Source: Nomia melanderi
Taxonomy: Eukaryota; Arthropoda; Insecta; Hymenoptera; Halictidae
Direction: 5' to 3'
Assembly: GCF_051020985.1 (NCBI RefSeq)
Contig: NC_135001.1
Coordinates: forward strand, 16,671,896-16,735,895
Length of the DNA stretch: 64,000 nt
In this document: positions 24,727 to 36,132 of the stretch, piece after piece
Numbering within the stretch: position 1 is the first letter of the stretch
Layout: every line of letters starts with the position of its first letter
Translations under genes and position numbers: made by a program
The notes under the pieces: generated by a model
The model's input: the letters and a program-made list of their open reading frames with translations, nothing else
The model's database searches: none
Told to the model about the DNA's origin: nothing

Positions 24727-24967
24727 TAACCTGTTAATTCTAGAATTTAGTTTAAAAAATCTCTCATCGATAAAATCAAACAATAAAGTGTATACTCGTC
24801 AAAAGCGGAGCAAATGCACCTATAATATATTCTAACGATAAACTGAAACGAAACGAAGAACAATTACATGTTCATCTGAAAAAATAAGTAATTCGTCGTT
24901 GAAGAAATTAGTACCATTTCGCGTGTTAAAATGGCGTGCGTACTCGACGGACGCAGTTAACCGGTTA
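24727..24967 (-). mobile_element. TTAA-MITE family B, copy 4
   Basis: A complete 241 bp copy in reverse orientation. It starts TAACCTGTTAATTCTAG and ends GACGCAGTTAACCGGTTA, the intact inverted tip. The interior matches the copy at 3699 read backwards. Its minus strand carries TTATTTTTTCAG, the acceptor-like motif shared by the family. Confidence 0.8.
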
Positions 24968-25049
24968 GGAATTTAAATGCCGATACTCCAATGATACCCG
25001 CGCTTTCACGGTAATTTCGTAAGAATCGTACATGATATAAATGTTCATG

Positions 25050-25460
25050 TAGCAAGTGATTCTTGGCTAATTGCGCTCGTTTCCCAGCTGAAAGTTTAAT
25101 TGGCGCGGCGCTAGGGATTATGCGAAATTCAGATTGAGCGGTGAGGGAGAAGACATTATTTGAAAAGTGAAAAGAAAGAGAAGATTGGACGATCGAAAAG
25201 GCCGAGTGCTGCATCGGGCATAAAACGAGGCTGCTTTGAATGGCGGGTACTTACTTAGGCAAATGCCTGCTATTCGGATTAAGTATTTGTTCTAAAAGCT
25301 AAAGGGGGCGTGAGAGAAAGATGAGAAGGGGGCATGTAAGAGGAAGAAACGCGCGGGACTGAACATCGGACACGTAAGAGGGCTGTAAAATCCGTCCATC
25401 ACTGCAAAACCGGGGAATTCAGTGAAATTTATTTCTTGTGCCGGCATCAAACGAAAACAT
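25050..25460. other. GC-richer block
   Basis: Modest rise in GC directly after the MITE. No coding support. Confidence 0.3.
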
Positions 25461-26340
25461 TGGATTTCCGGTTATGTTGGACTGACGTGACTAGGTGTGC
25501 TTTATTGCCCTCTCCTTCGATGCATGCTGTAAGAACTCTGATCGAATTTATAGTAATACGATGAAAACATTCGTACCACGTTCACAACTCAACTATTCGG
25601 TACGTGGACACTTTTCACGTCGGAAGAATTTTTAAAATGCCAATTTTTGTCATTTTTATGGAGTTCTCTGTTTTTAAATTTTATTTCGGTCACTCTAGCA
25701 GTGCTTTGTATGGCGATTCGAGTACTTTGCATCGTAAATAAATGTTAGATGGCGGTTTGTAGTTGTTCTTTATTCTAATAAGTAATATATTTTTAGTTTT
25801 TTTTTTACAGAATTATTGATGTTTGTATTGTAATTTTACTCGATGCTTATGTACTAGATGAGATTTTGGATGCTTCAGATTTTTACAAAGTTGCAATGTG
25901 GTTTGTTTAACTCCTGAATACCATCATAGATGAAATCTTACTCCGAATTTTATTCTATTCTATAGGAAGCAGAGATAATAAACAAATAAATTCTAAAATT
26001 TGAATAAATGTAGTATTAGTTTGGTGCACAGAATTTTGATAACCTTTCGTATTTGCAAATGTAGCGGCCTTCACTAGACTGCAGTATATTTGCATCACCT
26101 CTAAGATCGCGAGAAATTCGTGTTATCCGTGAAATTTGATTATATTTACTATTTCTTGTTAAATTGCGAGAATTTATTTCATACCTCTTAAGCGCGGACA
26201 CGGCGCAAAAAAAGAATACGAATAAAAATGCTTCAAAGGAACTTTGCAATTTGAAGTATGAAGCACATAGAGCTGAATCTCATAGAAAGTTATGCCGAAG
26301 AAAGTATTAAGGCTACTTCGAAGGTTATCAAGGGGTTAAT
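25460..26340. other. AT-rich stretch, no gene seen
   Basis: Nothing recognised. Confidence 0.3.
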
Positions 26341-26930
26341 GAAATATTTTTCCATCATCTCACGGTGAATTTTACCTAGCCGGAAGATACCAGGTGGGGC
26401 GGCGGCAGGGGGACGGCGAGGATAGAAGGGGGGATTGAAACAAAGCTCCTTTGCAGCATACCGTTGATCGAACTATGTTACGCGCCATTGCGAAATTACG
26501 TTCTTTTTCCGCTTTCGGGATTATTAAGAATAACTCGGATATTAAAACGGTTTTAGAGTAAACGCTCATCCTCCGTTTTCACGTGTTCCTCGTTATTTAC
26601 GAGTTACGACCGCCAGTTTCACCGACTGTCAGGAATTCCACCATATTGCGCCGTAAAGCTACGACGTCGTTGGCTATCCTGAATTCGAATTGAAACGTGC
26701 CTCGTGTCGTTCTGTTCTTGTCAATTCATCGCCTGCGCCATGGGGTTATATGATGGGTGTAAAAGGGAAAAATGGATCGTGGGAATGCCAATAAACGTCT
26801 CCGGAACAGTGGAATTGGGAAAGGTGACAATAAATAGGTGAAAATGTGTAAGGACCCCTCAAGGAAAACGAGACGTTATTTCAAACGCTGATCGTTACTT
26901 TTCTCGCCTCCGACTAATCTGCATAATCAC
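26340..26930. other. GC-richer block
   Basis: Moderate GC with CpG. No exon or motif supported. Confidence 0.3.
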
Positions 26931-28060
26931 GGGATAAGGAGTACAGTATTTTCGCAGTGAAATGTTAGGAAATAATGTTTATTATGTTTGCTAAAGAAGA
27001 AACTTAGTTCGCTCGATTATTAGTTTAGTTCGTTGCGCGCACGTATGCGGGACAATGAAATGAATTGTTGAAAAATATTTTGAAACTGGTGAAATTATAT
27101 GTAGTTGTCAACAAGCAATTTCTTCGATGTTACATGGTTGTCAAAATCCTAGTTCCTCAGAATTGTACAATTCTTCATAGAAGTTTTAACTATAATGAAG
27201 CTTATGTACAAAAATTGTTTCTTGTAATGAAAGTTCAAACTTACTGTTAGAAATAATATAAACTATTTAGATTACTTTGTTAGAAGATAATAGACAGTGA
27301 AGTTCCGTCAGACACATAGCGTCCAGTTCATCCAAAGAACCAGGAAAGCTGTAAAAATGCAATTGGCAAGGACTATAACCTTGAAGACACGAATGGAACG
27401 GTTCAAAATGTTCCCTTTCCATTAAAAAAAAAACTTCGTTTTACAACTCAAACTTTTAAATGTTATTCTTAAATGCTTTTTTAGTAGACGAAATACTACA
27501 TAATAAAGTTTTCTCTGTAATCCAACCTCAATGAATTAATTTCCTCTTAAATACAAATTTTCAGCAATCGACCACGACGATGACTAACTTTATTTATCCA
27601 TTTTCAAGAATAAAAAATAAAAATCAAAAGAAATGTTATTGACACCACAGCTGATACCCACAAAACAATTAGAAGCGCACCATGTTTTTGATTTGAAAAA
27701 AATTAAAAAATAAATTAAACTAAATCATAAAATTCCTTCTTAGATTGAAAAATGTATTGTACCTCCTACAATTTTATAATCCTTTAACACCGAAAGTACT
27801 TTTACTTACAAATTGTCATTAATCTTAACGCCTTAAATAATTTTTATTTATCGATTGTGATTCGGACCACCCTCTATAATATCTGTTCTACAGGCAATTA
27901 CAGCTATAATAAACTCATGCTGGGGGTTCGTTAAGTGAAATTTTGAGGTTGATCGATTCGGACAGTCATCAGCGTCCCACGGCAAGGGATGAAATTCGAG
28001 TTAAGTGGCTTTTATTATTTTATCAAGACGCGACGTGATCGTACCAAACGAAGACATTTG
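26930..28060. other. AT-rich stretch, no gene seen
   Basis: Nothing recognised beyond a short chance frame at 27065-27250. Confidence 0.3.
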
Positions 28061-28510
28061 TAAGGACTTTATGAGGTTCCCATGCTCCCCTCCCTCGTCC
28101 TCTGCCACTTTCCCTACCCACCGTTTCTTTCCTTACCCTTAATCTAAAAGCGCTGACAAACCGCAAAACTTTTTCCACCGTGAACAAACACGTGAATAAA
28201 TCGACGCGAGACGCCGCCTGATTCCGAGTTTATATTCAAAGTTTCGCGGAGGATACCTATCGTCGTTTTCGTTTCTTCCTTTTCTTCCTTTCCTTTTTTA
28301 TTTCTAATGTCCCGCCCACACAAACGCGGCGGCGCACACATCTGCTCGTGAAGGTATAGGGAAACCTGTGAAACGACCACTATCGCGTGGCGGGTTATAG
28401 TGCCAGAAGTTTATGTGCATATGTAGACGCATGTATGTACAAGTGCGACCAGCCTTTTGCCCCTAAACTAAAAGTACGCTCCGCCAGCCGTAAGTTGTTC
28501 GAAGAATTCG
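28060..28510. other. GC-richer block
   Basis: Pyrimidine-rich at its left end. No exon supported. Confidence 0.3.
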
Positions 28511-28665
28511 AGTTTACACAACGATTTCGGTTTATACATCCTGGATTATTACTCTAGGAATCTTATGTATCCCACGGACGTGGAGGTATTTTGAGTTGAA
28601 ACGTGCCTTGTACAACTACTCATACATTTACTCAAATGAAAGTGAACTATACTTAACTTCTATTA

Positions 28666-28862
28666 TTAACACTAAAACTATCGAGCAGTTAAATTGACGT
28701 TTTGAAATTTCTCTATAGAAACTCTAAGAGTGCATTTATCGAGACAATTGATTTACAATTCAGTTTCTGTATTGCTAAATCAATTTATTATCTTTTTAGT
28801 AATGGCAAAAAGAGGACATCAGGAATGGGCCAGTTTGATCCGTCTGATAGTTTTAGCGTTAA
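28666..28862 (-). mobile_element. TTAA-MITE family A, copy 3
   Basis: 197 bp. The left tip is TTAACACTAAAACTATC and the right tip GATAGTTTTAGCGTTAA, an almost perfect inverted pair with TTAA at both ends. The interior matches copies 18263 and 30424 in reverse orientation, with about 30 bases missing. The reading frame that crosses it is an artefact of the element. Confidence 0.85.
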
Positions 28863-29079
28863 AGTCTCCAAGTAATTATTTTAAATATAGAATCAACAAA
28901 TATAAATATTATTCAATTTGTTTGAATGGAAACTACATATTATTTCTCCGTTATCAACGATGATACCTTAGAGCACACGTTCACATAAAACAAGACTAGA
29001 ATTTCCCCTTATTTTCAATGTAAGGTACATGGTTAAATTTTGAAACACCAAACGCTTAACAATCATCACCGCCGCGCAT

Positions 29080-29493
29080 TCAAAGAGTTTCAAACACCGC
29101 AGCACCACTGAAAAAACTCGGCAACACAGCGTACACCCTCGAAACACAACCAGAATGCACGGATACAGTAGGCAAACGATCGTAAACATAAATATCCTTG
29201 ATTATCGTACAGCGCGGGACGCAACAAACAACGACTGAAGCAACAATAGAAGTTTTCGCCAGACCGAGGTTGTTTACGCGTGCCTTTAAACCGGGCTTCC
29301 GAAGCCATAAATTAACAAGACCGGGAATTGTATAAAGGCTCAAAGGATTCCTGGAAACTCTGTCGATCGGTATGGATCCTGAAACTGCCGCGTATGATGA
29401 ACCGAATCCGACGTTACATGGCGGTATGTACGATTGCTCGGGTACGTATGGTATATAGATGGCAAAGAGGCACGTTGCTCCGGGAATTGCCAT
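29080..29493 (-). CDS. Unrecognised 137-codon ORF with good start context
   Basis: The ORF starts at ATG 29493 in the context TTACCATGGCA, close to the ideal animal initiation context, and is open for 137 codons. The predicted protein starts MAIPGATCLFAIYIP and has a hydrophobic stretch near residues 85-95 (IVASVVVCC). Composition is balanced rather than low-complexity. No domain was recognised and no splice sites were established. It lies at the edge of a CpG-rich block, where stop-poor frames also arise by chance, so it may be spurious. If real, it could be a first exon or a small single-exon gene. Confidence 0.22.
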   Translation of the reverse strand: MAIPGATCLFAIYIPYVPEQSYIPPCNVGFGSSYAAVSGSIPIDRVSRNPLSLYTIPGLVNLWLRKPGLKARVNNLGLAKTSIVASVVVCCVPRCTIIKDIYVYDRLPTVSVHSGCVSRVYAVLPSFFSGAAVFETL

Positions 29494-29499
29494 GGTAAT

Positions 29500-30410
29500 T
29501 AAATTATAAATGGTCGTGGCCTGCGGTCGGAAATAATTCGACGCGGCAGCTTTCTGCTACAATTCGCCATAGTTTCCGCGGAGGTCGGCCGACCGCGTTT
29601 CCCGAAACGCTCTCTCCTCCTGCTCCTGCTTCATCTCCAGCTCGTAACAAGAGTGGAGAGGCGGTGAAGGGAACACGGCGGAAAACGGGAGGTAGCACGC
29701 GTTGCGGTCTAACCCTCCGCGCCTGGTCAGGACATATAATAATACGGTCAATTTTGAATCGAGTTTGGTTGGACGATGCCTCCTTCCCCCCCTCCCCTCC
29801 ACCTATCGCCGCCCCTTCAACGTCCCCCCGCGTCGCCCAATACTCCATCGGTTCACCCTCGACCTTCCCGGCGTGGCGCGGCGTGGCGCACTTCTAACCC
29901 CTCTACCTGCAGGGTTGGCCGGCGATTTTGCGAGGCTCGCTTAACCGCCAACAATTTCAGCCTGTGAATAATTCTTGGCGCTCCAATCTAACTGCGAACA
30001 AATTAGACCGAATTAGCCGAGATTTGGTACGTGCTTTCAAACCGCTCCGCAGCTATCGTCTCCCCTCGCCGGCAAATCGAGCCGAAACCGTCCTCCCGCT
30101 CCCAACCCCTGTAACCTGGCTTTGAAGCCGCGCACTGCTGTCGCGTTATTTTCGTCGTGCGCCGCGTATGTATATCGTGTATTCGTATATCGAAGCCCGC
30201 TGCGTCTGGAACGCCCTGAATTGCGAGTGACGGCGTAAACAACGCGACCGATGCAGCAACAGCGCCGAGTTTAATAAGGGTTGCGTTAAACGGTGAACGA
30301 ATCAGTTTGGTTTGTCACGGCGAGATAATTCTGACGCGAATGCATTGTTAGCTTCGCGCCGCGCGCGAGCGCTGGTACTTCTGGGAGTTGTTCATTAATG
30401 CGAGAGGTAA
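29500..30410. other. Long CpG-rich block
   Basis: About 900 bp of CpG-dense DNA with overlapping chance frames on both strands and a small GGCGTGGCGC duplication at 29870-29890. It is one of the strongest promoter- or enhancer-like compositional peaks in the window. No exon assigned. Confidence 0.4.
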
Positions 30411-30423
30411 TTACGTGGAGACT

Positions 30424-30650
30424 TTAACACTAAAACTACCGGGCAGGTCGCAGTGACTCATTCCCGAAGTGTCCTATTTGCAATTATTAAAAAGATGACA
30501 AATGTTTCTCCGGGGAATTATTAAAGAAATTGATTTAGCACCAAGCAAACTGAATTTTAAGTTAATTAAGCTCTCAATAGGTGCACTCTAGAAGTCGCTA
30601 TAGAGAAATTTCAGAAACTCAATTTAACTGCTGGGTAGGTTTAATGTTAA
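30424..30650 (+). mobile_element. TTAA-MITE family A, copy 4
   Basis: Complete at 227 bp, from TTAACACTAAAACTACC to GGGTAGGTTTAATGTTAA. The tips are inverted and TTAA is at both ends. Co-linear with the copy at 18263 over the full length, so the two define the family. Confidence 0.85.
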
Positions 30651-30759
30651 GATGGAGGGGGAGGGGAGGAGAGAGAGAGAGCCTGGGAAGTTTGAAATGT
30701 GAGAATTAAGATTTTTGCATTAGTTATATGATAGGTAAGGACAAACAAGGAATATTTCT

Positions 30760-31001
30760 TCTTCTGTGATTCCTGTCATAACTGTGCTTCATAAAATCAG
30801 ACTGTTGTTAATAGTTTATTAAGAAAAAAAGGAATGTGATACTTATTCTATATCTGTGTTTACTGTAACGGATAACGATTAATAATGGAAAAATAATATT
30901 TAATTTATATTTTAAAAAAAGTATATGACATTTAGATTTGTGCAACTCTGTTTAAAATTTTCATAACGAGTCTAACACCATGATATAGAATAAGGAGTTA
31001 A
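30760..31001 (+). mobile_element. TTAA-MITE family C, copy 1 (left tip eroded)
   Basis: Shares TAACTGTGCTTCATAAAA with the copy at 50526, and a TTTTCATAACGAGTCTAACAC block and GGAGTTAA end with copies 36955 and 54157. The left tip is not clearly preserved. Non-coding. Confidence 0.6.
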
Positions 31002-32060
31002 AAGAAAATTTATTTTTCAGAGAAGCTGTTACCTATAAAAATCAGGTCATTAGACAGTTTTATTATGCAAACAAAGCATGTGCATATAATATAATATACA
31101 ACAGTTGTGATTCCTTTGGTATTGTTGGAACGACGAATAAATGCATAGATTCAATATCGTTACAAGATATGTGTGGATAATAAAAATAATTTTCGCGGGA
31201 TTGTTCCAGATTACATTTTAAAAATATCGTCATTTTATCATATTAGGCTTTATTTTGAGAAGACACTACATTCATGTAAAACATAATTATGCCAATTCCC
31301 TGATCAGTTAAAAAGAAAAGTAAATTTTAACTAAAATCATGTAATGTCTACAGCATCCAAAATGGAATGAAAAAATGTTGTAAACATTAATTAATTCAAT
31401 ATTTCTTTAAATTAACAGGTTATATTTATGCTTTTAAATCTTATATTTAATTTTCGAGATACAAAGCCGCATTTTCAGTAAATGTGAGGGTAACCACTTT
31501 TTCAAGATAAACGTTTCCACAAATTTGTCTCATCGTATGAAAAAGCTGGCGTATGTATTGTCAAATCCCTTACGATTTGACGTAAACCGTTTGTAATCCG
31601 GATAATCGGGCAATATTTACTGCTAGGATTTCGGTGATGGTACGTCTAAATAAATAAACGACTTTAACTAACTGGGATAAAAACATACTTCATTTCTCTC
31701 CGTGTCTTTTGTTAGTAAAACAGTAAATTGGTCCAAATGATGAATTGTTAAAAGCATGAAATAAATGAAATTTTAAGACAATAATCAAATAAAGGTATAA
31801 GCTTAAATACTAATTAAATGCCGATAAAAATCTTATCGCAGTAAAAACTTCTTTAAGCATTAACTATTCAAAACGAACATTCACGCTTTAACATTCGAAT
31901 TTATTTTTAATTACATGAAATACATTTAAGATGAATTATCATATTAATATATTTATTTCAATGGATAGCAAACTATCTATGTGAATATTAAAACTTTACG
32001 TTTAAAAATGCATTTGAACCCCAAGTTTATTTATCATTCATAAGAAAAACATAGCCATAC
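31002..32060. other. AT-rich stretch, no gene seen
   Basis: Nothing recognised. Confidence 0.3.
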
Positions 32061-32370
32061 GAGGTCAGTTTTCATTGTTTCACCCCGCATGTTCCTGCCC
32101 CTGTGTTATTTCGACCGTCCGTGGCTGAGTTGATGTCAGGGAAGTATGAAGGAGTGCAAAGCGGGGAAAGTGGGAGGGTCGCGGGGGTTTAGGTCGAGTC
32201 GTCAGTGATGAATGCTGGTAAACTTCGCACGAAAAGTCGTTTATAAAGCAGTGCTGCGCCGCACTACGGATGCTCGCACTTCATAACTTCCTTCCCACAC
32301 TCGCCAGCAACACCGAACGCAAGGCCACACTAACAAGACTTTCCCGATACTCGGTTTCAAAACAACAGAT
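32060..32370. other. GC-richer block with TATA-like motif
   Basis: A TTTATAAAGCAG motif at 32241 lies in a small CpG-bearing block between AT-rich flanks. It could be a core promoter or a conserved regulatory patch. No transcript evidence is visible. Confidence 0.25.
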
Positions 32371-33017
32371 CCATATATCGATGAGATATCCACGTAATTT
32401 CTAAAAAAAAAACATTCCCGATTCTATGGTGTCAGTTATTGCTAGATTCGTTTAACAGTAAGAAATATATGTACGTAGTATGCAGTAACAAACAAAATTG
32501 TTCATGTGGTAAGAACATTCCTAAAAAGATTATGAATCATAATTATTATTAAATAATTCTTCTTGTGTATTTCATTGAATATTGTATGTTCACAGTATAG
32601 ATTTGTATATTGTATCGAATTATTAGTATTAACTTATTTATTTATTGAGTTATTAAAATGTTACATATCGAATCATTTGTTTCGTTGAGTTTTGTGCAAC
32701 ATTTAAATGAATATTCAGTATAAACAGATAAAAGCTAAACAAAACAGATACATATTGTGTTCTGTAACTTACTGAATAATTTGAATCCAATTATTTGATC
32801 TATTTATTATTAATCATGATTATTGTATTCAGTAACAAGTTTGATACCATACGAAACAGGGATTGAAACAGTACTGAAAATAACTGTTTCAAATAACTAC
32901 TTCTATATATTGATTCGAACTGAAACAATTGGGGGAAACGAAAAAATATTCATAACCATTATGGAAGTACAGGTACTGACCCATATCAGTTTCGGTTCTA
33001 TAAAACCGATACTATAC
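32370..33017. other. AT-rich stretch, no gene seen
   Basis: The last 200 bases contain short self-complementary pieces, such as AACCATTATGGAA pairing with TTCCATAACGG, that lead into the fold-back cluster. Confidence 0.3.
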
Positions 33018-33116
33018 CGGTTCCATAACGGCTATTTTCGGTTTTGCATTAGTTAAGGCTATATTCTGCATTGAAATAACCGACGCAAAACTAAAAAAAA
33101 ACCATTTATAGAACCG
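33018..33116. repeat. Imperfect inverted repeat (fold-back 1)
   Basis: CGGTTCCATAACGGC...GGTTTTGC on the left pairs with GCAAAAC...CCATTTATAGAACCG on the right, with arms of about 30 bases around a central spacer of about 35. Seen directly. The origin is unknown. Confidence 0.6.
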
Positions 33117-33309
33117 AACTAACATTGATTCTAAAATATCGAAACCATGCCTGGTAATGAATCAAAACTGACATGTTCAGAACAATTATGGATATTTTTC
33201 AATTCTCATTGACTGAGAACGGAAACTACTATTATAATAGTTTTCAATTTTTAATAGGAATACTACTTTCATCCACCAAAAATATTACAATGTTGTATAT
33301 TCAAAAGAT

Positions 33310-33503
33310 TAGAATAATAATGGTCTACTTCGTGTTTTTTAGTTCTCGAAATAAAAAGCTTCTGTGAAATGTTAATGAGTAGATTAAATACTGATATTAC
33401 AATTAATAATTGTAATATTAATATTTATTTAATCCATGGGCATTTCACAAAAGCTTCTTTCCCCGAGAACTCAGAAATAGTAGTTAAACCACTATGTATT
33501 ATT
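33310..33503. repeat. Long imperfect hairpin (fold-back 2)
   Basis: Arms of about 90 bases face each other around a centre near 33406. The innermost AATATTACAATT / AATTGTAATATT is almost perfect. Further out, GTGAAATG pairs with CATTTCAC, AAGCTTC with GAAGCTT, and AGTTCTCG with CGAGAACT. The spacer is only a few bases. It could be a fold-back transposon or a hairpin RNA precursor. No coding content. Confidence 0.75.
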
Positions 33504-34584
33504 TTGAGCTAGTCAATTTCTATTCGAGTAAACTTAGATTTTCCGGATATTTCATATTAATATCTTATATTTCTTTATATAACATATTGGCACGAATATA
33601 TTACAGTATTTGCTTTTAAAAATTTATGCATTTACAGACTGCAATTGCTTGTGGCAAATTTTATTATGCCAGTACTATCAGCTGTGATTTTATGCTTTAA
33701 AGGATTATTATTCTTCCTAAGAAATAAAAAATTATAGGTGGTACAATTATTCTATTGTTTGAGGCTCTATAAACGCGACCTGTTGCTCTTCACAAATTTT
33801 ATTTTCTCTGATATGATATTCCTTCTATAGCATTTAATAAAATTTAATTGTATCTCCGTCTTAAATCTCTATTATAAGGAATGTGTTCGAATAGTACATA
33901 CATATATCGTGCGTAGACTAGTGAAAATCATGCAAATTTGTAATCTTAAGTAATAGATTTTAACAAAATTAAGTTTAACGTACATCAGAAGGTGTCTTAA
34001 GAAAAATTATTTTTTCTGGCTTTTATCAGATAAAACTTTATTCGTGCTCGAGCATATTAAAAGAAATTTCGGCGAAATAATCTTCAGAATGCCAACATAT
34101 ACATTACAGTAATTCATGCGATACACGAATATTGTTACAAGTTTACAAGACTTGTTAATATATACAATTTCGAACTGCGTGTGCAAGTTAAATCCAAGCC
34201 GTGAAATTTAACTAGACACGAGATACGTCGAGTGCGACAGCGTAGCGCTTACATCGGTATCTCTCGCAGAAGCACAACTCTGTTACAAAATGAAGTTGGA
34301 ATCATGCTTATACCTAAACAAGTTTATTTCCAATAGTAACATAATTTTGAAATATGCTGTTTAAATTTAAATGAAAATCATCGAAAGAAACATCGAAAAT
34401 TGATTATTACTAGCTGCGATTTTTAATAGAAATTTAAGATTTCAAATTGCTCTTTATTTATTTTTTATTTTTTATTAGTAGTGTATATATAAATAAGTAT
34501 ATAAAGTGTAATTTTCAGTAATAAATGTACAAGTAATAAGAAATTCGAAATTGATTATAATTTGACTTGAAGTTAATAACACTA
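33504..34584. other. AT-rich stretch, no gene seen
   Basis: Nothing recognised. Confidence 0.3.
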
Positions 34585-34830
34585 TTAATTCTTTGCACTC
34601 GAGAGGTGACTTTCTTTCAGCACTTGATTCGATGCAACAAAATTAAAAAGTCTTATATAGAATATTAAGCTTTGTACCATGCATTGATACGTGAAATCTT
34701 GAAATAAAATAGTTTTGTTCCTTAGTTTACATGTGTTCTCTCATTCGTTAAATTCAAAGGATATCGTCCACATTTCGTAGGAAAATTTTTAATATTTCTA
34801 GTGAAACACTTTTCGAGTGCAAAGGGTTAA
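34585..34830. mobile_element. TTAA-MITE family D
   Basis: A 246 bp element with TTAA at both ends. The left tip reads TTCTTTGCACTCGAG. The right tip, in reverse, reads CCCTTTGCACTCGAAAAG, so the inverted repeat covers TTTGCACTCGA. Tips of the form TTAA-CCCTTTGC are typical of piggyBac-family elements. The interior is AT-rich and non-coding. Confidence 0.85.
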
Positions 34831-35480
34831 GAAAGAACTGAAGAAGTTTTTAGAAAAAGGGAAGTTCCTTTCCTTAAAAAATCAAAATAAAAATATCAGA
34901 AACTCTTAATTGCTGTAATTAAGAAGAAAAATGAATTTCGAGGGGAAAAAAGTACTGCAATTTGTTAATAATAATGTTCGAATGTACAAGAACTTGAATC
35001 TATAAGAAGATTCTACATATATTACATTTCATAAATCTTAGAAAACGTCGGAGAAACAAATTGTTGCTCGCTTCTTCCAAATAGAAGAATAAAAATAAAA
35101 ATTCAGTAATTAAAAAGTAATTTATTATTTCACACACGAAATTTATAACATGGGAAATTTGTCCAATTGTCAATGTCCATTCCTCTTTTCACGCAATATC
35201 TAACACCTGGAATAACAATTAAGAAACAGAATTTCATTTAAACATATTCTGTCATTATCTCACAAAAAAGAACTTTTGAAAAATTTATATCAAACCCCTT
35301 TTTTTTAGTCGCCCGTTCGCTTATGTACACTCCTTTGCACTCGTAATCAGTTTTCAGGAAGTAGAATAATGTACCTACATTAATAGCAACGTAAGAGCAT
35401 AAACTTTCGGCGAATAGTGACACGAATGACAAGTGGCGAGACCATCGATATCCATAGTATATATTACTCATAAGAAGGCT
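34831..35480. other. AT-rich stretch, no gene seen
   Basis: Nothing recognised. Confidence 0.3.
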
Positions 35481-35900
35481 TATAAAACGCGACCCTGTTC
35501 ACCGTTCCTCTTCTATCTTCCTTTTCACCCGTACGGTGGTTATTGACTATAAGTTTTAGCGGAGGTCGAGGTCGACAATACATCATCTTCCCGCGGAGAC
35601 ATAGATTCACGGTGTATGCATAATATTTGCCGAGCTGGCGGGAAAATTAGAAGTACCGTAAGCTGCTTTTCTTATCAAGTCTCTGCTTTACGAGTGAAAG
35701 CGGCGCGGAATGAAATGTTTGGGAGCACGGATAAGGCTGTAACTAGAGTACTGCCGGTGTCAACTGCTTCATTCTTTTCGTTGTTGTGACGCGCCGCTAA
35801 TATTTCCTTCAAATATCATCGTGCAATCTTGGGATTAAGCAAGCAATTTGCTCCCGTGTCGTAAACACTCCTGAATTATTGCACCGGCGAAATGTACCCA
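35480..35900. other. GC-richer block with TATA-like motif
   Basis: A CTTATAAAACGCG motif at 35479 opens a CpG-containing block. A promoter is possible but not shown. Confidence 0.25.
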
Positions 35901-36006
35901 TCGTAATAGTCTCGAAAGAAAAGACAGGGATCTGTATCAATGAAAGTGCCGACTATGATTCTGGGTGATTCTACGGATTTCATGATCAAACATGGAAATT
36001 ATTATA

Positions 36007-36132
36007 TTTACTATACTATTATCGTTATCACTGTTCCTATTTGATTTACTATTCCATTATTATTAGCATTGTTTCCTTTATGTTTACCATTCCATCATTA
36101 TTATCATTGTTTCTATTACATTTACTATTCAC
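36007..36132. repeat. 38-bp minisatellite, 3.3 copies
   Basis: Three consecutive 38-base units begin TTTACTATAC, TTTACTATTCC and TTTACCATTCC at 36007, 36045 and 36083. A partial fourth starts at 36121. Units share the ATTATTAT.ATTGTT core and differ by scattered substitutions but no length changes. Confidence 0.85.
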
